DNA of 64,000 bases from contig CM055094.1 in the NCBI GenBank assembly GCA_029204225.1, forward strand, positions 32,291,841 through 32,355,840. Reading direction: 5' to 3'. Every line of letters starts with the position of its first letter. The first letter of the stretch is position 1. Below, piece after piece: positions 22,553 to 32,320 of the stretch. The stretch comes from Diphasiastrum complanatum (taxonomy: Eukaryota > Streptophyta > Lycopodiopsida > Lycopodiales > Lycopodiaceae). The notes below the pieces were generated by a model. The model ran no database searches. It saw only the letters and a program-made list of their open reading frames with translations, and was not told the DNA's origin. The translations under genes were made by a program, and so were the position numbers.

Positions 22553-22622
<70 letters not shown>
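22551..22622. repeat. Compound CT/CA microsatellite
   Basis: CT units, then about ten CA units, then about twenty CT units. It lies 30 bp before a cluster of CCCTAAA-like words. Confidence 0.95.
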
Positions 22623-22654
22623 CCACACAAAATCTCACTTTGTGGCTCTTCCTT

Positions 22655-22693
22655 CAAAACCCTAAAACTACAACCCTAGACCTAACCCTAAAA
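22655..22693. promoter_or_regulatory. Cluster of telo-box-like words
   Basis: AAACCCTAAAAC, AACCCTAGACC and TAACCCTAAAAG occur within 40 bp. Such telo-boxes are common near the start sites of plant genes. Together with the CT tract just upstream this could be a promoter/5' UTR for a transcript running right, but the frame that follows is itself a duplicated minisatellite and not a recognised protein. Confidence 0.45.
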
Positions 22694-22710
22694 GACTGCT
22701 AGCAAGAGAT

Positions 22711-23010
22711 TGACAAAAATCAGCGTTATAGATTCTACACATTTCAGATCTTCTCGCTCATCTAGCCAGTCTGTGTGTTACACATGGTGTATCTATCGAT
22801 TACGTTCAATCGATTTCAGAGAAAAGCAATTTGTTTCTGACATTTCAAAACTTAACGCGTTTTTGACAAAAATGAGCGTTCTGGATTCTACGCATTTCAG
22901 ATCTTCTCGCTCATCCAGTCCGTCTGTGCGTGATTCTTCAAATAAAAATGAGTCTCAATTATATTCAGTCGATTTCAAAACAAATCAATCAGTTCTTGAC
23001 TTATCATATT
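22711..23010. repeat. 153-bp direct duplication
   Basis: The segment starting TGACAAAAATCAGCGTT at 22711 recurs, diverged, at 22864 (TGACAAAAATGAGCGTT), including the words CATTTCAGATCTTCTCGCTC and GTCGATTTCA/ATCGATTTCA. A 104-codon open frame spans both units (STHFRSSRSSS appears twice). It shows no known domain; I treat it as a repeat, not a gene. Confidence 0.85.
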
Positions 23011-23071
23011 TTTTTATCAATTGATTGTACATATTGTAAAGGCAAGTATGTATGTTCTTGTGTGTCGGCTA

Positions 23072-23098
<27 letters not shown>
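23072..23098. repeat. CT microsatellite
   Basis: A run of about 13 CT units immediately before the GC-rich tandem array. Confidence 0.93.
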
Positions 23099-23103
<5 letters not shown>

Positions 23104-23117
23104 TGTGTTTAGGGTTA

Positions 23118-23472
23118 GATGGCCATGGGGACCTCCTCGCCGGCGACGGGCTTCCTCCGGCCACCACCGCTTAACTGTCCTCCCCCTCCCTCACGGTTTT
23201 AGGGTGTTTCTTAGGCCGAGGGGACCTCTCGCCGACGACGGGCTTCCCCCGACCACCACTGCTAGACCACCCTCATGATTTTAGGGTACTTTTTAGGGCA
23301 GGGGACCTCCTCGTCGGCGATCTGGCCACCACCGCTAGACCCCCTCCCCCTCCGTCATGGTTTTAGGGTGTTTTTTAGGCCGAGGGGACCTCCTCGTCGG
23401 CGACGGGCTTCCCCCGACCACCATCGCTAGACCACCCTCACGATTTTAGGGTGCTTTTTAGGGCGGGGGACC
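23118..23472. repeat. GC-rich minisatellite array, left part
   Basis: Four to five diverged units of about 80-92 bp, each starting near GGGGACCTCCTCGCCGGCGACGGGC, followed by CCACCACCGCTAGACC and a TTTTAGGGTG word (starts near 23127, 23219, 23301, 23384, 23466). The composition is strikingly GC-rich in an otherwise AT-rich window. The last unit is cut after GGACC by the insertion at 23473; further units follow it at 24703. Confidence 0.88.
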
Positions 23473-24702
23473 TGTAGCGCAGGCATCCCAAAGGGAGCCG
23501 GGAACCACGACTTAGCTTCCCAGCCTTCAACTCTTGCCATCCAAACCCACTTGACATACAAGCAGCCAACTCGCCAACAACGATCAGACTTAACCAACTT
23601 GAAGTTCCGAAAACCAACATTGAGATCCAACCTGGCGCCATGCCAGATCGGGGGTCCCGATGTGGGTGACTTCCCTCCAAGCAAGCCGCCCGACATACAT
23701 CAAACTTAACCAACTCGAAGCTTCGTTACAAACGAGTAACATCCATTCCAAGCAAGCGGTCTGACTTACATCAGACTTAACCAACTGAAAGCTTCGTCAC
23801 GAGCGCTGGAAGCCAACCTGGCACCACGCCAGACTGGACAGCCATAAACAGGTAACATCCACCCAAGCAAGCCATCCAACTCAGCCGACAGGTTAGAGCC
23901 CGTTCCCCAAGAGCTTAACCCATTCACGTTCATGCAAGGAACACTCAGAACCACAAGCCGCGACAGATATGGAAACAACAAGTTCCTGGACCAAATGGTC
24001 CCAACAGCATACCGCTGGCGCCACGGACCGAATGGTCCCAACGGCATACCGCTGGCGTCCCGGGATACGACCCTCAACTATGTGCCAAGTTAAAAAAAAA
24101 TTGAAAGCGGCCTTACAACTGGCGCTTTTACCGAATACTGAAACCTAGAAGGTAATCAGAGTCAATTTGAGAAAAATCCCACTTTATTGATAAATCTGAG
24201 AAGGTTACATTTCAAGTGTGTGACCGACCTAGTCTCTAGGGCGCTAGCATGCCAAGGCGAGAGCCATGACAACATTCCAGCAAGGGAGGCTGAGACTTGG
24301 TTGGAGCTCGCCCTGAGTCGCAACCCGCACTCCCCTATAGTATTGGTGTGATTCGGCACCCCCCCTCATACCAAGCACTCTACCCAAGCTGGTAAAGCAC
24401 GTTTTTTCTCTCTCTAGGATTTTTTCTTTCTAGAAAATCATTTTCTCTCTCTAGATTTTATTGATCCCCAGGCTTCCTTTAATCATGCCTAGATCGTGTG
24501 AGGTGATTGCACATCGATCTGAGCTCTCTGGACTCCGCTAGAACCGATCAAAGATTTTCAGCCATAGGAACTTGGCGCCGGCTGGATTCTGGTCACAGTG
24601 TCGCCAGGAGCGGCGCCGGCGCCGTTGGCGCCGGGAGCAGCCGGGGACATAGCTGGCGCCGATGGCGCCGGAAGTAAAGCTTGTAAAGGTAGCTTTACAA
24701 CA
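23473..24702. mobile_element. Solo-LTR-like insertion (TG...CA, about 1.23 kb, TSD GGACC)
   Basis: Starts TGTAGCGCAGG and ends TTTACAACA. It is flanked by GGACC at 23468-23472 and 24703-24707, and it splits a unit of the GC-rich array. Size, TG/CA ends and 5-bp duplication fit a solo LTR. Inside are three diverged copies of a CAGACTTAACCAACTxGAAGC segment (about 23586, 23701, 23772) and a near-perfect 37-bp duplication (about 23990-24060, with AATGGTCCCAACxGCATACCG). One caution: TTGGCGCCGG at about 24571 and TTGGCGCCGGGAGCAGCCGG near 24627 resemble gypsy primer-binding sites, so part of an internal region may be included. Strand is undetermined. Confidence 0.72.
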
Positions 24703-24835
24703 GGACCCTCCTCGCCGGCGACCAGCCACCACCGCTAGACCCCCCTCCCTCACGGTTTTAGGGTGTTTTTTAGAGATGGGGGGACCTCCTCGCCGACGAC
24801 GGGCTTCCCCCGGCCACCACCGCCATGTGGATAAT
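24703..24835. repeat. GC-rich minisatellite array, right part
   Basis: Resumes the array after the insertion, with one partial and one further unit (GGGGACCTCCTCGCCGACGACGG near 24779). Confidence 0.85.
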
Positions 24836-25236
24836 TGTCGATAGCAAGATCATGAAACTTCGCAAAATTGAACGGTCATGAATGCCACCTCTAGCATCTA
24901 GGCTCAGAAATTCTTCGTAGATCCTGCACGAAGATCAGAGACTGATGTGTTGGCTCCTCGACACCGAAGATTGCTCGTCGGGCGAGTAGTCCCCGGCGTC
25001 GGGAAAGGAAATTGGGAGGTAGGGGTGGGGGGCCTGGGTTGTGGGAGCGTAGGGCCAGGCTAGGGTGGGAGGTGTGAGGAAGGGGAGAGAGGGAGAGGGT
25101 GTAGAGAGAGAGAAATTAAATGAAAAACTTTAAAAAAAAATTATTTACATTTTATAAAATAAAAAAAGACTAGAAAAAAATCAAACTAAGCAAAAGACAA
25201 AAACAATTAATAAAAAAGCTTGATCTTTCTTATCGA
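24836..25236. other. No gene seen; G-rich then A-rich spacer
   Basis: 24990-25115 is purine-rich (runs such as GGGAGGTAGGGGTGGGG and GAGAGGGAGAGGG). From 25118 it becomes very A-rich. No supported frame. Confidence 0.6.
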
Positions 25237-25390
25237 AAAGAAAAAAATATAACTAGTAATAAGACAAATTAAGAGATAGAGAAATATAACTAAGAATAAA
25301 ACAAATTAATAGATAGAGAAATATAACTAAGAATAAAACAAATTAAGAGATAGAGAAATATAACTAAGAATAAAACAAACTAATCAAAAT
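25237..25390. repeat. 36-37-bp tandem repeat, about four copies
   Basis: Units of AGATAGAGAAATATAACTAA followed by GAATAAAACAAATTA begin near 25273, 25310 and 25346, with a diverged partial copy upstream. The last three are almost identical. Confidence 0.88.
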
Positions 25391-25498
25391 AAAAATGAAA
25401 AAAATCAAAACAAGTAAAAGAGAAAATAGAAAAAGAGAGGCAAGGCTAGGTAAGAAGGCCTTGGGCATAAATTGTTGTAGCACTTCATTAAAACGAAC

Positions 25499-25499
25499 G

Positions 25500-25542
<43 letters not shown>

Positions 25543-25545
25543 TGA
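25499..25545. repeat. GT microsatellite
   Basis: About 20 GT units with one interruption (GTATGTGTG). Confidence 0.95.
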
Positions 25546-25929
25546 AAGAGAGTATGCCAGATTATTGTAAAATTAAAATAGCTAACTATATTAACTATTG
25601 GAGATAATGATGCATGGATTAAAATAAAAAGATATTATATTAAATATATCACAATATATTCATTGGAGAGAGACCCAATATAACTCAAAGTGGGATTTGG
25701 ATTTAAAATACAAAAAAGACTTTGTTGTATTCAAATACTGATATAAAAGACAAGAAAAGACTCATAGAGACTATATTGAACCCAAACAACTAGAAAAGAT
25801 CATTCTGACAAAAAAAGATATTCTGAAAGAAAGAGTACAGATGAGGACAAAATGGAAAGTATCAAGGTCTACCTTGAGAACACCAATGGGACCTGACAGA
25901 GCTTTCTTGGCAACATGGCGGCAAAGCTG

Positions 25930-28900
25930 TTCTTACCAATGCTTTCTTTGAGGATGTTTTGAAGGTGAAAAGTACAAGAGAGAAGATTTTTGGAATACTG
26001 ATGCACGAAAATTCTTCATTGGAGGAAGAGATAGAAGTGCAACCACTCGTGGCAGTGGATGGAATGAAAACGTTTGTGTTGGAGAAATCTTTGACCAACA
26101 TATATTGCGTGAAGGAGAGCAAATCAAGTTGCAATGATGATTTCATTCTTGTGGATAGTGCAGATTCTAGTGCTAATATGAACAAGACTGCCCTTCAAGA
26201 TGATTTGTGTTTTGAAGGAGAGAATTTGGGGGTGCATGAGAATAGTCCACTGAATGAAAATCATGATTTTGAGCACTCTACAGCGGAGCAGATACTAATC
26301 AGAGGAAAAGATGGAACCTTGTAGAAACTCTTGTCTACATGTGACAAGATTGTACGTGTGTCTGAGCTGCTTGTGGAGTATGGCAACATTGCTTTTGAGC
26401 TATCAGGGGTGAATGATGTTTGCAATATGTGGGATGGAATGCAACAAAAATACGATGGACATTTGTGGACCAAACCAGTGACATCAAATGTTGTCTTTAA
26501 TGAAAGGTGCACAAAAGCATATGTGCAGGTTTGTACGAGTGTCCTAATCTAAACTGTGGAGAGCGAGATAGAAAGGGACTACCAAACACACTTCATTTTT
26601 CTGGTCAAGTACTCAAAGTTTGTCCACAATTCTTTGAGTGTGTTGGTCGATATGGCTCTCTTAAGTGTTTTTATTACAAGTTTGTGCCAATATGTATTAC
26701 TGTATGCACATATGTGGTCTATTACGTAACTCTTGAAAATCCACGAGAAACTAGACTAGTCATATACTCAGAAGTACATGACCATCCTGTTCGCACAAGA
26801 GTGAGCAAAACAAGTTTAGAAACAATAAGAGATAAAGTTACAAATATACTTCGAATTGACAGAGGAGCAGGTCCCAGAAAAATTCAATTGCAAATAGCAA
26901 GAGACTTGATTACGACCTATGTCACTGGAGGAGATGAAATGACAGATGTAGACATAGGTAGAGTGGCAAATGAGTTCCAGCCTCTAGTCATGCAAACTGA
27001 ATTTCGGAGGATGGTAAACATTGCAAAAAAGGATTTCCTTGACTCATTATTGAACCTCAAGAGAACTTGTCGCTATGATTTCTTTCATGGTATGTCATTT
27101 CCAGGACAAGGAGGAGATATAGATAGGTGCCACGTGTTTAAGATGTCCACAAAAGGTGATGCCTCTGGAGTGGACCTTGTTGTTAGGATGAACAGAGAGG
27201 GATTTGGCGATTTGAAAAGAGCTTGGATAATGTTTGATCACACACACAAAGTAAATGGTTGGGTGACAATGGCTGCCCATGTGTATGATCCAAAGTAAGT
27301 ATAGTAAATAAAATTGCCAAGATTCTATCTTATTGTTGCCAACTAACCTTGTCTTCTCTCTTGAACAGCTTGCAAGAATTGCTCACATTAGCAACATGTG
27401 AAATGAAAGAAGAAGACGAGGGTGCACAAGTCCTGTTCTGGGAGAAGCTCAATGCAGTGGCGATGAAAAATAATCATAATCGACCAAATTTTCATGGGTT
27501 TATGGCAGATGAGGCACAAACAAATTGGCGTGCAATCAGAAAGGTATACAATCAAGGTAACACTATGGATGGTAGAGAGAGATCATGTTTGTTTCATTGG
27601 GAGCAAAGCCTTAAAATTCACAAAGATAGATATGTTGCTAAAGAGCACAGAAAGCGTCATGTTGAATTGTGTGAAAGTTGGAGGAAGGCAACAAGCAGAG
27701 AGATAGCAATTTCTATGTATAGACAGATCAGAACGTGGTGGAGCACAAGAAAAGAAAGAGACAATGACCTTCAATATATGGATTCTTGGATGAGTTGGTG
27801 GAATCTCATAATAGCCCACTAGGGAAATCTGATATCTTCTGTAAGGCTTTAATCTGGAAATCACTTCAATCTAAATTTTTATGAAGTATATAGATTTATA
27901 TTCTAATTTTTACTTTTTAACTGTTGCAGATCGTCAATGTTGATAATGTGGAGGCTCTAGCATGAACACCACAAACAAATTTGGCAGAGTCAGTGCATGG
28001 TAGCTGGTTAGCTGGAGAAGGACAAAGAAAACAAATTTCTCTCTATGATGCTGTTGTGACAGATCTTGCAAAGGCCATTTTGCAAACAACCAAACAAATT
28101 TCATTCAACGAGGGAAGACACATAGGATGTGGAACTAGTTTGCAAGATCTCGTTGATCGAGTGTTTTGCAAAGTGAATGCAACACCTCAGCCTAGGTTTG
28201 TTAATCGTGTGGTGCAACGTGCTGTGACAGGGACTAACATGGAAGAGAACCCACAAATGCATGGTGATAGCACAACTTTTAGAAGAAAAAAAGAAGATCA
28301 ACAAATGTGGAGGGTGTGAATGACTGTGATAGCTATAGACCTAAGTACACCACCCATACTCGAAAGTAGAGTGTTCATGGTCGACGTAGTAGAGTGACTA
28401 TTGAGGAAGAGCCAGAAATTATTGGTGCTGCACAACAAAATGAGGCGGAGATAGCAGCACAAAATGGATAAAGAGTTGTTGAGAGAAATGTGAATGATGC
28501 ACATTGGGCCATTAGAAGATTGCCACCTAGAAACAAAGTCAGATGTATGGGATGGCTAGAAGGAAAAGAGAGATGTGACCAAAAGATGGCTGGAGGAGAA
28601 AAGGGAAAACCCGCTTCTTGTTTCTTTGGTATGCTACAATACAACGCATGGAAGAAAGGACAATTCATGTACCTTTGCAGCAACAATGCTCAACACACAT
28701 GGAATCCCTATCGGAGCATTCAAACAATACCTAGAATGGCTCCAGGCACTTGGCCCATAGCCATTGGCACCCACCTAACAAATGAGAAGGTTGAGAATCT
28801 CAATTTGGCAGGTTTTCATTTGGAAACTAAAATAGAGATTTCAACAACGTTGCCTCATAACCCAGAAGACACTCGTAAAGGGCGCTACAGGTCACATGTA

Positions 28901-29335
28901 TCAAGAGAGGCTTTAAAGAGAATAGAGTCAGCTGCCAACATGATAGCGAGAGTGGTGTCAACAGAAGTAGTGAGGGCAAAAGAACATGAAGTTTTTGAGA
29001 TAGAGACAACACACTCAAGGATTGAGGGACGTACATACAGAATCATAATTAGCACAAACCCCTCTTGCACATTTCCAGATTTTATGTTTTGTTCCACAAG
29101 AGATAAAAGGTTTTTGGCCTGTAAACATATGTATTTTGTTTACATGCGGGTATTTGGATTAGATGACAACCATAGCATGTACATACACCAACCCATGTAT
29201 GATTGTACTGCAATAGTGTGGACAAAAACCAATTTGAGAGTCTCTCTATATGAGGGATATATCATCTTTTTTGGATGTGTCCATGTTCACATTAATTTTT
29301 TTATTTATCACAATGATAGAAAATGGCTGTTTTAA
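25930..29335 (+). pseudogene. MULE-type DNA transposase gene, spliced and broken
   Basis: Pieces in order: an N-terminal segment (25959-26552, one TAG stop at 26322-26324), a shift near 26530, then 26540-27294, an intron (GTAAGT donor 27295, CAG acceptor ending 27368), a second exon to 27840, an intron to 27929, and a third exon with several shifts and stops to 29335. DDE signatures: D in MFDHTHKVNGWVTMAAHVYD (near 27233-27295), D in FHGFMADEAQTNW (near 27491), and E in TNLAESVHGSW (near 27978). The C-terminus resembles a SWIM zinc finger (C-x-C...C-x-H); the second cysteine reads F here (SCTFPDF..LACKHMY). Known family role: transposase of Mutator-like elements. Terminal inverted repeats were not found by eye. 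Confidence 0.82.
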
Positions 29336-29720
29336 TTTTTTACCTGAATGCTACAAGTAGGATTGTATTGCAATAGTGTGGCAGGAAACGAATTCAGTAG
29401 CCATTGTGTATGATAGAATATCTATCTTATATGGTACTTAAGATTTTATAACCACTATAATGTATCTATCATCTTTTATAGCCACTATTAGATTTTTCTA
29501 TCTGAATCTTACACAGAATTGTACTGCAACAATGTGGAAAGAAACCAAATTGAGATTTTCTGGTAGTATTTCGGTATATTGATATATATGCACAATGATA
29601 GAAAAATGTTTGTTTTATTTTCTTACTCGAATGCTATGGATGGTGGCCTTGGCATTCATCAATATAGTATTGTAGGAAACCAATTCGGTAGCCACTATGT
29701 ATAATAGGTATCTACCATCT
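29201..29720. repeat. Degenerate tandem repeat, period about 150-160 bp, about four copies
   Basis: The phrase GATTGTACTGCAATAGTGTGG followed by AAACCAATT recurs near 29201, 29361, 29516 and 29664, each with TGATAGAAAA-like and TATCTATCATCTTT-like words in between. The first copy overlaps the last codons of the transposase relic, so the array grew from the 3' end of that gene. Confidence 0.78.
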
Positions 29721-29940
29721 TTGATGAGTGTGCCCAGGTTGACATAAATTCCAATTTTTACCATTCTGGTATTATTGTACTATATTGCATCACATAAGAG
29801 TCACATGTACGTAAAAACTTTTATCAAGGCTCGCTCACACTTGGATTATCCTACATAGTGCTCACTTTTTCATGCTCGCTCGAATGGATACTTGCTCGCT
29901 TTTTCATGCTAGATTTTTAAAAATAAATAAATAAATAAAC
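29721..29940. other. No gene seen; short CTCGCT repeats
   Basis: Contains repeats of GCTCGCT with CTTTTTCATGCT (29833-29910) and an AAATAAATAAATAAAT run. No reading frame is supported. Confidence 0.6.
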
Positions 29941-30040
29941 TTACTTACTTGTATATGTATGACACCATAATCAAAGGTGCGTTCATTTACTTACTTACTT
30001 GTATATGTATGACACCATAATCAAAGGTGCGTTCATTTTC
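29941..30040. repeat. 50-bp tandem duplication
   Basis: Two essentially identical 50-bp copies (TTACTTACTTGTATATGTATG followed by GACACCATAATCAAAGGTGC) lie head to tail. Confidence 0.93.
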
Positions 30041-30670
30041 ATATTTGCCATGTATCCATCCACATAAGATTCCTTAATTTGGGAATAATGAATACTATCT
30101 AGAAAATGAATAGACAGTAGTTCTAATTGTACAAAAATTGGTGTCTGATAATATTCTAGATAATACCGAATCAACCTCACTCCACCATTGTCCCCTAACA
30201 TTTTATCTTTATTTTCTAATTCACTTGTGGCTAGTGTGTTCAGGGCATGATTGATTTTATTCAAATTGCAGAATTTTTGTTGCACTATATCAAAAAATGT
30301 CACAGATAAGGGTTCGACCTTCGATCTTTAGAAGATAGATATGTCATGTTTTATTCTACAAAAGGTTGTGAAGGACAAAAACTGACAGATCATTTCTTAT
30401 GGATTGCAGAGAGCTGGCAAAGGGCCTTCCACCTTTAATGTTGTAGGACATGTACTTTATAAGGTGACGGTAGACGACATGGATCAGGGATTCACATGTT
30501 TTCTTATAAAATCAATTGTGAAGAAAAAAAATTTATACATCTTGGAGGAATCTACATGAAAATTCGCCTCTACGATGAGGCACTAAGAACTTTGATAAGT
30601 CTTGTTGCTATTTCTTCAAATTAAATCTTAGTTTGTGTAAAATGACTATTTTTTATTTTATTTTCAGAGC
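30041..30670. other. No gene recognised
   Basis: AT-rich. A 102-codon minus-strand frame (30303-29995) runs into the tandem duplication and matches nothing I recognise. Confidence 0.5.
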
Positions 30671-30898
30671 TTGAAAGAATCTGTTCTCATCACGTGTGAG
30701 GCTCTTGCGAAAGGTGAAGATCCGGTGATGCCAAAAATCCCTAAGCCTTCTAAGCTTCGATCTCATGTTGTGACTCTAGGCAATTGTTTGGCAACTTCTG
30801 GTAAAAAACTTGTACAAGTTAAAGAATCTTCCCAAGGCACTCCACTCAAGTCCACCCCCAAGAGAAAACATAGCTCTCTCTATCTCTCGTTCCCATGA
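30671..30898 (+). other. Unrecognised short open frame (75 codons)
   Basis: MKESVLITCEALAKGEDPVM, then a proline- and lysine-rich tail (KIPKPSKLR, STPKRKHSS). It is preceded by TTTTATTTTCAG, a good splice acceptor, so it could be an exon of a lost gene. No domain is visible and no upstream exon was found. Probably a fragment. Confidence 0.25.
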
Positions 30899-31359
30899 AG
30901 AATCTGCCTTGGCTTGCCCAACCAGTGCCAGTTAGTCGTGGTTACAAAACCATGACTAAAAACCACCAAGGGCCTAAACATTCTGCCAAAAGCCAATCTC
31001 GGAATCCTCCATGAATCTACTTGGCGTTGCCGTTTCTTTAGAATCTACCACAACTGATGTATTTTTTTTGTGATTTGGTCAAAACCCTAATTTTGATTGG
31101 ATCTCTAGATAGTGAGATTGTTGGACTTCATTTGAGTGTGTTTCAATCTTAGAAAGTGGCAAGAGTCATTAGATTGAGGATAGATCATAGGTTGATCAAG
31201 ATTCCATGATTCTATGTGTTGATTTGCTTGGCATAAGTGCTAGAAGAGAATTGAGTAGTTTCAAATATTTGTGATTTCTCTTTGAAAACATTTGTTGTTG
31301 TTCAAAGTAGTGCTTTGTGCATTGAAACAGGTTGAAAGAGAAGATCAGGTCATTGCTAC
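30899..31359 (+). other. Copia-like leader fragment
   Basis: From about 31080 the text (GGTTGATCAAGATTCC, GCTTTGTGCATTGAAACAGG) resembles the leader style of Copia-B, and it runs directly into a copia gag start. No LTR or primer-binding site was found before it. Confidence 0.5.
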
Positions 31360-31716
31360 ATGGCAACATCAAGTGGAGTCATGTTGGAAGCCAATGATAG
31401 GCTTACCTCAAGTAACTATTCATTGTGGAAAGTGAGGATGGAATCACTTCTTAAGATGAATGTTGTTTTGAATATTGTTATAGGTTTGGAGGAGAGACCA
31501 ACAACACAACAAGAACAAATGAGGTATGATAAGAGGGCCAACATGGCTCTACACATGATCAAGATGAATGTTACCAATGAGTTTCTCAAGGAGGTTGGTA
31601 AGAGTACTTCATCTAAGGATGCTTGGGATAAGAAGCTTTATGAATCCAAGTCTACTTCTAGAGTGTTGAATCTAAGAAGGAAAATCTTTTCTTGTTTGCA
31701 AAAAAAAGGCCATTGA
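31360..31716 (+). pseudogene. Copia gag N-terminal stub (Copia-B family relative)
   Basis: 118 codons starting MATSSGVMLEANDRLTSSNY. It is closely similar to the first 115 residues of the Copia-B gag (shared WKVRMESLL, EERP, IKMNVTNE.LK.VGK, ESKSTSRVL.LRR.IFS). A few residues near codon 90 are deleted. It ends abruptly at an A-rich run, after which unrelated sequence begins, so everything after gag is missing. Confidence 0.88.
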
Positions 31717-31880
31717 ACCTTATTTGGCCATGCCTTCCATGCTTAATATTGCTCCTGTTTCTATCCACAAGAGTCTGATGCAGTAATGGCTAAGCTCCAG
31801 ACCACAAAGCAAATACTAGTGGATTTCAAAAAGGCATAACAAAAGTATGTCAATCCAATCATCGACCTCATCGGGCAGTT

Positions 31881-32320
31881 TGAAAAAGAGAACGAGGACT
31901 TATAAGTGCAGTTGAATCGGGCCTTAGCCGCTCAAGGTTCCACCACCTCAGCGGCACAATCAAGTCAATTCAACACCTAAGGGAACACAACAAAGGCCAC
32001 AAGAAACCCTGGACATGGTGGAAGAGGCCTCCAAAAATGTATACACACGAGATGTCAAGGAAGTTGCACTTAGCATTGAATGGCTTATCAAGTTATCACC
32101 TATTTTAAATTAAAAAAAGGTCTAAGTATGACATCTTGGATGTATATGTCCAACCTTTCTTGAAGGCCTCTTCCATCATGACCTGGGTCTCTTGTGGCCC
32201 TTGTTGTGTCCCCTCAAGTGTTGGTGAGATACATTGACTTGATTGTGCTACTAAGGTGGTGGCACCCTGAGTGGCTAAGACCCAATTCATCTGTGCTAAT
32301 AAGTTATCATTTTCCACATG
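31881..32320. repeat. Inverted repeat, arms of about 180-190 bp
   Basis: 31881-32056 and the reverse complement of 32130-32320 align with moderate divergence: TCTTAGCCACTCAGG/CCTTAGCCGCTCAAGG, CAATCAAGTCAAT in both, GGACACAACAAGGGCCACAAG/GAACACAACAAAGGCCACAAG, GATGGAAGAGGCC/GGTGGAAGAGGCC. The spacer is about 73 bp. Both arms encode the same retroelement-like peptide (ALAAQGSTTSAAQSSQ / VLATQGATTLVAQSSQ), so a coding fragment was duplicated head to head. A transcript would fold into a long hairpin. Confidence 0.85.

Noticed and set aside
22446-22628. Minus-strand frame with RERERE and CVCVCV runs
   Set aside because: Produced by the compound CT/CA microsatellite.
23427-24077. Overlapping open frames in the solo-LTR-like insertion
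   Set aside because: High GC content and internal tandem repeats explain the lack of stops; three frames are open at once.
30307-30325. GGTTCGACC word resembling a tRNA B box
   Set aside because: No matching A box, anticodon arm or acceptor stem can be folded around it.
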